In this document: in pieces, positions 56,986 through 64,000 of the stretch
How positions within the stretch are numbered: position 1 is the first letter of the stretch
Layout of the letters: every line of letters begins with the position of its first letter
From: CAYOUV01 sp964407265
Lineage (GTDB): Bacteria; Chloroflexota; Anaerolineae; Anaerolineales; Villigracilaceae
Length of the DNA stretch: 64,000 nt
Assembly: GCA_964407265.1 (NCBI GenBank)
Contig: CAYOUV010000003.1
Location: 1 to 64,000, forward strand
Direction: 5' to 3'
Notes under the pieces: generated by a model
The model's database searches: none
What the model saw: only the letters and a program-made list of their open reading frames with translations
What the model was told of the DNA's origin: nothing
Made by a program: the position numbers and the translations under genes

Positions 56986-57851
56986 GCCTGCACCCTTTCC
57001 TTCCTGCTTGTTGAGCGGAAGTAAATCAGTGTCGCCAGCAGCATCACCACCATCATCACGGTCGACATGGCGGAACCGAATGGCCAATCATGGGCGGCCA
57101 GGAACTGGTTGCTGATGATGTTGCCGATCATCAGCGATTTGCCACCGCCCAGAATCGCAGGTGTGACGAAGGCGCCCAGAGAGGGGATAAAGACCAGCAT
57201 GGAACCGGCTATCACGCCGGGTAATGAAAGCGGCCAAATTACGCGCCAGAATACCCTCCAGCCTGAAGCGTACAGGTCCTGCGCCGCTTCGAGCAGGCTG
57301 TTGTCGAGCCGATCGAGAGCAGCGTAAACCGGCAGCACCATATCCGGGAGCCATCCATAAACCAGTCCGAGCACGATGGCAAAGTCGTTTCCGAAGAGCG
57401 GTAGTGGATGTTTCAGGATGCCAAGAGATATCAAGGTGGTGTTGATCAAGCCGGTGTTGGTTCGCAGCAACGTCAGCCAGGCATAGGTGCGGATCAGGAA
57501 GTTGGTCCAGAAGGGGATCATCAGCGCCAGCACGAATGTCCCACGGCTTTGCGGTGGGCGGGTGGTGATGTAATAGGCCAATGGGAAACCCAGCAACAGA
57601 CAGGCGAAAGTTGTGATCGCCGCGATATAGAAGGAGCGCAGGAAGGTGTTGAAGTACAGAGGGTCGAATGTGCGTTGGAAATTCTCAATTGAAAATTGCC
57701 AGACCACGCCGCCGTACGTCCCGCGAGTTTGGAAGCTGTAAATCAGGACAATGAAGAGTGGAGCGATGAAGAAAATGAAAAGCCACAAACTGGCAGGCAA
57801 TAAAAGGAGCCAGGGACGCATTGATGGGTACTTAGCAAAGACTTTATGCAT
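56982..57851 (-). CDS. potB: polyamine ABC transporter permease, PotB type
   Basis: A 289-residue permease with six helices. The cytoplasmic EAA loop reads LLEAAQDLYASGWRVFWRVI followed by WPLSLPGVIAG. FWTNFLIRTYAWLTLLRTN and FVTPAILGGGKSLMIGNII match PotB. It pairs with PotC and is energised by PotA. GAAGGAG, formed in part from the last potA codons, lies before the ATG. Confidence 0.94.
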   Translation of the reverse strand: MHKVFAKYPSMRPWLLLLPASLWLFIFFIAPLFIVLIYSFQTRGTYGGVVWQFSIENFQRTFDPLYFNTFLRSFYIAAITTFACLLLGFPLAYYITTRPPQSRGTFVLALMIPFWTNFLIRTYAWLTLLRTNTGLINTTLISLGILKHPLPLFGNDFAIVLGLVYGWLPDMVLPVYAALDRLDNSLLEAAQDLYASGWRVFWRVIWPLSLPGVIAGSMLVFIPSLGAFVTPAILGGGKSLMIGNIISNQFLAAHDWPFGSAMSTVMMVVMLLATLIYFRSTSRKERVQA

Positions 57852-57855
57852 CTGG

Positions 57856-58959
57856 TTACTCCTTCATCACGCGGGCGTGGGCAGGATTCCAGCGCAGGGT
57901 CACCTCGTCGCCTACTTTGAAGAAGTGTTCCGATGAGGTTGCATTCTGCATGCGTACCACCAGTTTATTTGGCCCGGGGACTTGAACGACATAGCGCGTG
58001 TCAGTGCCCAGATAAACCAGATCGACTACTTTGCCAGGCATATTGGCAATCTTCCGGCTGCCCCTGGGCAGGGGTTTCCCGGGTGTGTAGAGGTCAATTT
58101 TTTCGGGTCGAATGGATAATGTGACCTTGGACTTGGCCGGAACCGGATCGCTGCCCCAGGTGGCCAACATGATTGAATTCGGTGCAATCCCGAACTCAAC
58201 GTGCTCGTTTTGTCCCTCGACCGTGCCTTCGATGAAATTGGTTTCGCCGATAAAGTCGGCTACGAAGCGGCTGGTTGGTTGCTCGTAAATCTCCTCGGGA
58301 TTTCCGATTTGAAGCAGATGTCCTTGACTCATCACTGCAATGCGGTCGGACATGGTCAGGGCTTCTTCCTGGTCGTGTGTGACATAAATGAAAGTGATTC
58401 CGACTTGCTCCTGCAGGGCTTTCAATTCAATCTGCATAGCTTTGCGAAGCTTCAAATCCAGCGCGCCCAGAGGCTCGTCCAATAGAAGAACGTTGGGGCG
58501 ATTGACCAGGGCGCGTGCCAGTGCGACCCGTTGCTGCTGCCCGCCGGATAGTTGCTTGGGCCGACGCTTGCCCATACCCTGCAAGTGGACCAGATCCAGC
58601 ACCTCATTGACCCGAAGTTCGATTTCGGATTTGGGCGTTTTTTGCATTTCCAAACCGAAGGCGATATTTTGGAACACCGACATGTGTGGAAACAAAGCAT
58701 AATTTTGAAATACGGTGTTCACGGGTCTTTGATAGGCGGGCAGGTGGCCTTGAACTTCGTCGCTGATTAAGATCTGTCCTGAGGTTGGAATTTCGAATCC
58801 GGCGATCAACCGCAGGGATGTGGTTTTACCGCATCCACTGGGACCGAGCAGGGAAAAGAACTCCCCATTTCGGATTTGAAGGGAAACGTGGTTAACCGCA
58901 GATACATTGCCAAAGCGTTTGACCACGTCGCGTAACTCTACCGCGTGCCCCTCACTCAT
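57856..58959 (-). CDS. potA: polyamine ABC transporter ATP-binding protein, PotA type
   Basis: A 367-residue ABC ATPase. Walker A is GPSGCGKTTSLRLIAG, then the Q-loop VFQNYALFPHMSVFQNIAFG, signature QLSGGQQQRVALARAL and Walker B VLLLDEPLGALD. A TOBE-type regulatory domain follows from ~240. It drives import by PotB/PotC. GGAGGAG precedes the ATG. The gene overlaps the end of the Lrp gene by 8 bases, so they share an mRNA. Confidence 0.95.
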   Translation of the reverse strand: MSEGHAVELRDVVKRFGNVSAVNHVSLQIRNGEFFSLLGPSGCGKTTSLRLIAGFEIPTSGQILISDEVQGHLPAYQRPVNTVFQNYALFPHMSVFQNIAFGLEMQKTPKSEIELRVNEVLDLVHLQGMGKRRPKQLSGGQQQRVALARALVNRPNVLLLDEPLGALDLKLRKAMQIELKALQEQVGITFIYVTHDQEEALTMSDRIAVMSQGHLLQIGNPEEIYEQPTSRFVADFIGETNFIEGTVEGQNEHVEFGIAPNSIMLATWGSDPVPAKSKVTLSIRPEKIDLYTPGKPLPRGSRKIANMPGKVVDLVYLGTDTRYVVQVPGPNKLVVRMQNATSSEHFFKVGDEVTLRWNPAHARVMKE

Positions 58960-59431
58960 TGGCTCCTCCTGATGACGAAATAATATTTGAACTGGGTTGA
59001 GCGCCGTAGGCCATCTTGAATGTGCGCAAAATCAAGTAGGTTTGCGTACGCAAGACGCCCGGCACCTGTCGCAGCCGTTGATTGAGGAAGCTCGCCAGCG
59101 CTTCTCGGTTCTGGCACATCACCTCAACGATCAGGTCGAACTCACCCGAAACCATGATCAGATAACTGACTTCCGGGAATTGGGCGATGACAGCGGCTGA
59201 ACTTTCGAGCTGCGGGGGGTCGATCGAGACGCCAATCATGGCCGGTGCGTCAAACCCCAATTGGTACGGGTCGACCAGCCCAACGATCTGTATGATTTCC
59301 TGCTCGATCAGGCGCGCGATGCGATTGCGCACGGTCCCCTCGGAGATATCCAGAGCCTTGGCGATATCTGTATACGGGGTGCGCCCATCGTGTTGCAGGA
59401 GTTTGATTATTTCTTGATCAATTTTGTCCAT
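58952..59431 (-). CDS. Lrp/AsnC family transcriptional regulator
   Basis: A 159-residue regulator. The helix-turn-helix is LLQHDGRTPYTDIAKALDIS EGTVRNRI, split as LLQHDGRTPYTDIAKAL then EGTVRNRIARL; the ligand-binding RAM domain follows (MVSGEFDLIVEVMCQNREAL). Such proteins sense amino acids or metabolites and control nearby catabolic genes. As the first gene of the potABCD and amine-catabolism cluster, with a divergent mmsA, it very likely regulates both. No Shine-Dalgarno is visible before the ATG. Confidence 0.94.
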   Translation of the reverse strand: MDKIDQEIIKLLQHDGRTPYTDIAKALDISEGTVRNRIARLIEQEIIQIVGLVDPYQLGFDAPAMIGVSIDPPQLESSAAVIAQFPEVSYLIMVSGEFDLIVEVMCQNREALASFLNQRLRQVPGVLRTQTYLILRTFKMAYGAQPSSNIISSSGGANE

Positions 59432-59460
59432 AAATATTGCGGAATTCGTAATATATCGAC

Positions 59461-59489
59461 ATTATAATCCACTAATCGTAATTATACAA
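59461..59489 (-). promoter_or_regulatory. promoter of the Lrp-pot-amine cluster
   Basis: TTGTAT (59489-59484), 17-base spacer, TATAAT (59466-59461). The 5' leader would be about 23 bases. Confidence 0.6.
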
Positions 59490-59497
59490 GGAATTTG

Positions 59498-59526
59498 TTG
59501 GAGAATTCGAATTTGAGCGGTATAAT
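59498..59526 (+). promoter_or_regulatory. promoter of mmsA with a palindrome in its spacer
   Basis: TTGGAG (59498-59503), 17-base spacer, TATAAT (59521-59526). The spacer holds the palindrome AATTCGAATT (59504-59513), a candidate operator; GAATTCG also occurs at 59442-59448. Confidence 0.6.
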
Positions 59527-59586
59527 GGTTTTGAAAACCTGTATTTCTTGCTTACCAGCAGATCGAAAAGATGAAGGAGCTAATCT

Positions 59587-61065
59587 ATGAGTGAATCCCG
59601 GCAACTGCGCAACTATATCAATGGCGCTTGGCATTCCCCGGTCTCAGCTACTTACCAGGATGTAATTAATCCGGCCACGGCGGACGTGCTTGGTCAAGTA
59701 CCGCTTTCGTCCGCTGAAGAAGTGGACCGGGCGGTGGAAGCTGCCGCACACGCGTACGAGAGTTGGCGGCGAGTCCCGGCCGAAGATCGGGTGCAGTTCT
59801 TATTCAGGCTAAAAGCCATTCTGGATGAAAACTTTGATGAGCTTTCCCGGCTGGTCACACAGGAGAACGGCAAAACCTTTAAAGAATCCCAGGGTGAGTT
59901 GAAGCGCGCAATCGAGAACGTCGAGGTGGCCTGTGGTATTCCCATCCTGATGCAGGGTGATTTTTCGGAGGATATCGCGGCCGGGATTGACGAGTTCATG
60001 ATTCGCCAACCAGTTGGGGTGTGTGCCATTATTGCCCCATTCAACTTTCCCGGTATGATACCCTTCTGGTTCCTGCCTTATGCGGTGGCGACTGGCAACA
60101 CCGCCATCGTCAAACCCTCCGAGCGGACTCCGCTTACCATGCAGCGCGTCATGGACCTGGTGGAGACTGCCGGTTTCCCCAAAGGTGTGATCAATCTGGT
60201 CAATGGCGCCGCAGACACGGTCAATGCCATCCTGGATCATCCGGGCATCAGTGCGGTCAGCTTTGTCGGTTCGACTCCTGTAGCAAGACATGTCTACGCG
60301 CGCGCCTCTGCTAATGGCAAGCGTGTCCAGGCTCAGGGCGGTGCCAAGAACCTGACGATCGTCCTGCCGGACGCTGATCTCGATACGACAACCAGCATTG
60401 TTGTGGACAGTTCTTTTGGCAACGCCGGACAGCGCTGCCTGGCAACCTCGCTGGTAGTTACAGTGGGTGAGGCCCACAAGCATTTTAACGAGGCGATTGC
60501 CGAGGCTGCCACGAAGCGCAAAGTCGGTTATGGTCTGGATGATGGTATCGAAATGGGGCCGGTGATTACGCCACAGAGTAAAGAGCGCATCGAGGGTCTG
60601 GTCGAAAAGGGGATTGCCGAGGGAGCGCAAATTTTAGTTGAAGGACGCGATGCGGTTATCAAAGGATACGAAAAGGGCAATTTCCTGCGCCCAACCATCC
60701 TGGATAATGTTCCGCCGGATGGCATTATTTTCCAAACGGAAGTTTTCGGCCCGGTGCTGGGGTTGATGCACGTCGACACGGTTGATGAAGCGATTGCATT
60801 GGTCAACAGCCACAGGTACGGCAACATGGCCTGTCTGTTTACAAGCAGCGGCGCGGCAGCGCGCCAGTTCCGCTCGGAGGCGCAGGCCGGGAATATCGGG
60901 ATCAACATCGGGGTGGCAGCCCCGATGGCCTTCTTCCCCTTTAGTGGCTGGAAAGAAAGTTTCTTTGGTGCTCTGCACGGACAGGGAAAACATTCGGTTG
61001 AGTTCTATACCCAAACCAAAGTGGTCGTCGAGCGCTGGCTCAAGGATTGGTCGCGCAAGTTCTAA
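59587..61065 (+). CDS. mmsA: methylmalonate-semialdehyde dehydrogenase (CoA-acylating)
   Basis: A 492-residue aldehyde dehydrogenase of the CoA-dependent group. Asn153 (PFNFP) and Cys284 (NAGQRCLATS) are present, but the general base Glu is replaced (AQGGAKN at 249-255), as in MMSDH enzymes that hand the acyl group to CoA. It turns methylmalonate or malonate semialdehyde into propionyl- or acetyl-CoA, in valine, inositol and beta-alanine breakdown. beta-Alanine-type semialdehyde from polyamine breakdown would be a suitable substrate. AAGGAG is 9 bases before the ATG. Divergent from the Lrp gene. Confidence 0.94.
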   Translation: MSESRQLRNYINGAWHSPVSATYQDVINPATADVLGQVPLSSAEEVDRAVEAAAHAYESWRRVPAEDRVQFLFRLKAILDENFDELSRLVTQENGKTFKESQGELKRAIENVEVACGIPILMQGDFSEDIAAGIDEFMIRQPVGVCAIIAPFNFPGMIPFWFLPYAVATGNTAIVKPSERTPLTMQRVMDLVETAGFPKGVINLVNGAADTVNAILDHPGISAVSFVGSTPVARHVYARASANGKRVQAQGGAKNLTIVLPDADLDTTTSIVVDSSFGNAGQRCLATSLVVTVGEAHKHFNEAIAEAATKRKVGYGLDDGIEMGPVITPQSKERIEGLVEKGIAEGAQILVEGRDAVIKGYEKGNFLRPTILDNVPPDGIIFQTEVFGPVLGLMHVDTVDEAIALVNSHRYGNMACLFTSSGAAARQFRSEAQAGNIGINIGVAAPMAFFPFSGWKESFFGALHGQGKHSVEFYTQTKVVVERWLKDWSRKF

Positions 61066-61089
61066 TTCTGACAACCTCAGTTCAATCAT

Positions 61090-61887
61090 ATGGAAATTGA
61101 GCAACTGAAACGAATCAGCTGTTTCCTGTTGGATTTGGATGGCACAGTTTATCTGGGCGGGGAGTTATTACCCGGTGCGCGAGATTTTCTGGATGGATTG
61201 GTTGTTCAACAAATCCCGTTCTATTTCGTCACCAATAACTCATCCCGTTCGCGAAGTGAATATCAGGAAAAACTCGAACATCTGGGGCTGGAATATGGAG
61301 AGGAGCGATTCGTTACCTCCGGTGAGGCAACCGCGCTATATTTAAAGAATCAAAAACCACAGGCGCGCCTGTTTGTGGTGGGCACGCCGTCCCTGGAAAA
61401 AGAGTTTGTCGATCACGGATTTACCCTGGATGAGACCGATCCGGAATACGTTGTACTCGGCTTCGATACGACCCTGACGTACCAGAAAATCTGGAAGCTG
61501 TGTGACCTGCTCCGGGAAGGGCGACCCTTTATAGCCACCCATCCTGATCTCAATTGTCCCACTCCGAACGGCTTCATGCCGGATGTCGGTTCAATGATGG
61601 CCTTGGTCGCCGCTTCGACCGCTAGACAGCCGGATGTGATCATCGGGAAACCCTATGCCCCTATCGTTGAAGCTATCGTGGAAAAGTCTGGTCTTCCCGT
61701 AACGCAGTTGGCGATGGTTGGTGACCGGCTTTATACAGACATTGCGCTCGGGCAAGCTGGTATTACGACCATCCTGGTATTAAGTGGTGAGACCCGGCGC
61801 GAAGATTTGGCTGGGTCGCCTAATATGCCGGATTTCGTCTTTGAAAATTTACAAGAACTGCATCTTGCTTTACAATCTCTTAGGTGA
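61090..61887 (+). CDS. HAD-IIA family phosphatase (NagD-like)
   Basis: A 265-residue HAD hydrolase. Motif I LLDLDGTVYLGG (Asp15, Asp17), motif II FVTNNSSRS and motif IV VGDRLYTDIALGQAGI are present, with the type IIA cap in between (GTPSLEKEFVDHGF, VVLGFDTTLTYQKI). Relatives dephosphorylate nucleotides, p-nitrophenyl phosphate or glycolipid head groups. No clear Shine-Dalgarno. It lies 24 bases after mmsA and 25 bases before the PTS-like gene, so it may be in one operon. Confidence 0.92.
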   Translation: MEIEQLKRISCFLLDLDGTVYLGGELLPGARDFLDGLVVQQIPFYFVTNNSSRSRSEYQEKLEHLGLEYGEERFVTSGEATALYLKNQKPQARLFVVGTPSLEKEFVDHGFTLDETDPEYVVLGFDTTLTYQKIWKLCDLLREGRPFIATHPDLNCPTPNGFMPDVGSMMALVAASTARQPDVIIGKPYAPIVEAIVEKSGLPVTQLAMVGDRLYTDIALGQAGITTILVLSGETRREDLAGSPNMPDFVFENLQELHLALQSLR

Positions 61888-61912
61888 ACATCTTTTGGAT
61901 TGAAAGGTATCT

Positions 61913-63649
61913 ATGCTACCAAAACAGCCAAAGGTTTTAAAAGGGCTGCCAGCCGCCCCCGGTTTGACAGCCGGTCCGGTTTTCATCTGGCAGGACCTGG
62001 ATCTAACTTTGCCCGCCCCATATTCCAGCGGCGATCCCGGAGCTGCCTGGGGAAAAATATCGACTGCGATTGACGAGACCAGGCAGGAGATCGAACAAAT
62101 CCGTGAGAAAGTTATGCAGACCGCCGGCAAGGAGCAGTCAGCCATTTTCGACGCACACTTGATGATGGTTGATGATAGTGCATTACATAATATGGTGCAC
62201 GAATTGCTTGATAAGGGCGAAAATCCCGAGGCTGCCTGGCACACTGCTGTCGAGAGTTTTGCGGCGAGACTCGAGGATCTGCCTGACCCGACCCTCAGCG
62301 CCCGTGCCGCCGACGTCCGAGACGTGGGTAAGCGCGTTCTGGCCCATTTGCTGGGTAAAGCCGGTTCCCAAAATGCGCTGACCGAAAAATCGGTGGTGGT
62401 CGCCCGCGATCTGGCCCCCTCTCAAACGGCGATGCTCGATCACAACCTGGTGTTGGCGTTTTGTACTGCAGAAGGCGGACCGACCTCTCATACGGCGATT
62501 CTCGCCAAGGCTTTGGGGATTCCGGCCATCGTGGCGCTGGGCAAGTCGCTGCTTGACCTTCAAGCGGGTGATTACGTTTTGGTCGATACGCAACTTGGAG
62601 CATTGACCATCAATCCCGCAATTGAACAAAGAAAGGTTTTTGCTGAAAGGCAACAGCAAGCTGAGGGGCGGCGCGTGGTGGATTTAAAGTCCGCTTTAAA
62701 ACCAGCGATCACCCGCGACGGCGTACAAGTCGAAGTCGTTGCGAACATCGGTGGTGCGGCGGACGCTCAAACTGCGCTCGAGCGCGGCGCGGAGGGGGTG
62801 GGATTGTTTCGCACCGAATTTTTGTACTTGAATCGCAAGGCCATGTTGAGCGTTGACCAGCAAGTGGAAGCCTACCGGGAAGTGGTCAGGATTTTGGATG
62901 GACGACCGCTGGTTGTGCGCACTCTGGATATCGGTGGGGATAAACAGGCTGACTATCTGGGGATCATTGAGGAGCCGAATCCGTTCCTTGGCTGGCGCGG
63001 AATCCGCATGGTCAGCGAGCGGCCAGAAATTCTGCGGGATCAGATCTGCGCCCTGCTCAAAGCTGCACGTGGCGCAGATTTGCGCATAATGCTGCCGATG
63101 GTCTCACGGTTGGATGAAGTAATCCAGGCCCGTAAGGTGCTGAACGAGGCCCTGATCCAGGTCCGACGGGAGGTACCTGGCTTCCAGATCAAACTGCAGT
63201 TTGGTATGATGGTCGAAGTCCCCTCAGCGGCCCTGATGATCGAGCACTTCGCCCAACACGTGGATTTCTTCAGCATCGGCACGAACGACTTAACGCAATA
63301 CACGCTGGCTGTGGACCGCTTAAATGCTCGCGTGGCCTCGTTGGCCAGTCCATTCCATCCCGCTGTATTGAAATTGATTGAGCGGACTGTCCGCGTAGGG
63401 CACCAGCATGAAAAGTGGGTCGGGATGTGCGGCGAATTTGCCGGCGAGCCTTTGGCGCTGCCTTTCCTGCTCGGAATCGGTTTGGACGAATTCAGTATGT
63501 CCCCTGGTTTGATCCCGGCAGCCAAAAGCGTCATCCGCAGGCTTTCCATTGAAGAGTGCAGGCCAGTTGCCGAGCAGGCCCTGAAATTAGCTTCCGCTGA
63601 GGAAGTGCAAAACTATTTGACTGCAGAATATAAACGCCTGGCTAAATAG
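61913..63649 (+). CDS. ptsP: phosphoenolpyruvate-protein phosphotransferase (enzyme I)
   Basis: A 578-residue enzyme I, normal length. The phospho-carrier His193 is in GGPTSHTAILAKALGIPA. The PEP-binding barrel has GVGLFRTEFLYLN, VVRTLDIGGDKQADYL, MMVEVPSAALMIEHFA, FFSIGTNDLTQYTLAVDR and the catalytic Cys in VGMCGEFAGEPLALP. It passes phosphate from PEP to HPr, either for sugar uptake or for control of a dihydroxyacetone or similar kinase. No HPr or EII gene is nearby. The terminator starts within its last codons. Confidence 0.95.
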   Translation: MLPKQPKVLKGLPAAPGLTAGPVFIWQDLDLTLPAPYSSGDPGAAWGKISTAIDETRQEIEQIREKVMQTAGKEQSAIFDAHLMMVDDSALHNMVHELLDKGENPEAAWHTAVESFAARLEDLPDPTLSARAADVRDVGKRVLAHLLGKAGSQNALTEKSVVVARDLAPSQTAMLDHNLVLAFCTAEGGPTSHTAILAKALGIPAIVALGKSLLDLQAGDYVLVDTQLGALTINPAIEQRKVFAERQQQAEGRRVVDLKSALKPAITRDGVQVEVVANIGGAADAQTALERGAEGVGLFRTEFLYLNRKAMLSVDQQVEAYREVVRILDGRPLVVRTLDIGGDKQADYLGIIEEPNPFLGWRGIRMVSERPEILRDQICALLKAARGADLRIMLPMVSRLDEVIQARKVLNEALIQVRREVPGFQIKLQFGMMVEVPSAALMIEHFAQHVDFFSIGTNDLTQYTLAVDRLNARVASLASPFHPAVLKLIERTVRVGHQHEKWVGMCGEFAGEPLALPFLLGIGLDEFSMSPGLIPAAKSVIRRLSIEECRPVAEQALKLASAEEVQNYLTAEYKRLAK

Positions 63650-63660
63650 CCAGGCGTTTA
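63631..63660. terminator. terminator overlapping the enzyme I stop codon
   Basis: AAACGCCTGGCTA and TAGCCAGGCGTTT, a 13-base perfect stem with a two-base loop. The stop codon TAG (63647-63649) is in the distal arm. It serves both convergent genes. Confidence 0.9.
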
Positions 63661-63703
63661 TAGCTTGCCACTCAATTCGATCGAGCGGGGTGAGTAATTG
63701 GAT

Positions 63704-64000
63704 TTATTTGCTGGGTTTGGCAGCGAAAGTTACATCCACCGGCATGCCGGGAATTAGTTTGCCATCCGGATTGGCGATCGTGAGTTCGACCGCGTAAACC
63801 GTTGTCTGGCGTTCTTCTTTGGTTTGAACGTTGCGCGGAGTATATTCAGCTTGATTGGCGATGCGCGTGACCGTCGCTTTGAAGGTCACACCGGGGAAGG
63901 AATCGACACTCAAGGAGGCCTCATCCCCCAGGCCTACTTCGCCGTAGCGATCTTCAGGCAGGTAGACGGTGACTTTCAACTGGTCGAGTTTTCCGATGGT
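63704..64000 (-). CDS. HlyD/RND-adaptor family protein, 3' end
   Basis: The last ~98 codons of a membrane fusion (efflux adaptor) protein; the gene continues beyond the right edge. The visible part reads KLDQLKVTVYLPEDRYGEVG, then GDEASLSVDSFPGVTFKATV, ERQTTVYAVELTIANPDGKL and PGMPVDVTF, the beta-barrel and membrane-proximal end of HlyD-type adaptors. It would link an ABC or RND exporter to secretion. A start cannot be given. Confidence 0.88.
   Translation of the reverse strand, partial: TIGKLDQLKVTVYLPEDRYGEVGLGDEASLSVDSFPGVTFKATVTRIANQAEYTPRNVQTKEERQTTVYAVELTIANPDGKLIPGMPVDVTFAAKPSK

Overview
The window looks like part of a Chloroflexota chromosome, probably class Anaerolineae. This is inferred from gene content: several lipoproteins and anchored proteins with Thr/Pro-rich linkers, a lipoprotein with NBR1-type Ig domains, a topoisomerase I carrying an extra N-terminal zinc domain, DUF5667/DUF5666 partners of an ECF sigma factor, and no LPS or outer-membrane genes. 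There are no insertion sequences, phage genes or CRISPR arrays. One run of 100 N (55701-55800) is flanked by an exact 55-base duplication and is an assembly join inside a gene, not biology.

Bases 1-42700 are mostly housekeeping. In order: a beta-oxidation/butyrate pair (thiolase and 3-hydroxyacyl-CoA dehydrogenase); surface lipoproteins and a HIT hydrolase; xseA-xseB and a DUF212 membrane protein; murJ with a CPBP protease; a three-gene zinc-ribbon cluster of unknown role; a PLD-type lipoprotein; an ECF sigma factor with its membrane partner; a HerA-like ATPase coupled to an ICMT-like methyltransferase; VanW and LCP cell-envelope proteins; two members of an unnamed TM-anchored family; the SRP RNA gene close to ffh; rpsP-khpA-rimM; a miniaturised DprA; manC; topA; a third member of the TM-anchored family; greA and a dGTPase-like gene; tRNA-Leu(UAA); a tandem universal stress protein with a nitroreductase and an acyl-CoA dehydrogenase; and an ABC-F protein preceded by what looks like a leader-peptide attenuator.

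Bases 42787-61065 form the main metabolic locus. Thirteen genes run on the minus strand in the order Lrp regulator, potA, potB, potC, potD, aldehyde dehydrogenase, FAD amine oxidase, GABA-type aminotransferase, aldehyde ferredoxin oxidoreductase (AOR), HemL-like aminotransferase, a second AOR, a second aldehyde dehydrogenase, and a saccharopine-dehydrogenase-like enzyme. A methylmalonate-semialdehyde dehydrogenase diverges from the Lrp gene. I read this as uptake and catabolism of polyamines or related amino compounds, in which amine oxidation and transamination yield aldehydes that can be oxidised either by NAD-linked dehydrogenases or by ferredoxin-linked tungsten/molybdenum AORs. The combination of two dissimilar AORs with a polyamine transporter and amine-catabolic enzymes is the most unusual system here.

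The last part holds a HAD phosphatase, a PTS enzyme I-like protein and the 3' end of a HlyD-type adaptor. Across the window several genes (4090, 11272, 20268 and possibly 15095) have a -10 box only 6-8 bases before the start codon and no Shine-Dalgarno site, suggesting leaderless mRNAs, while most others have clear GGAG-type sites.
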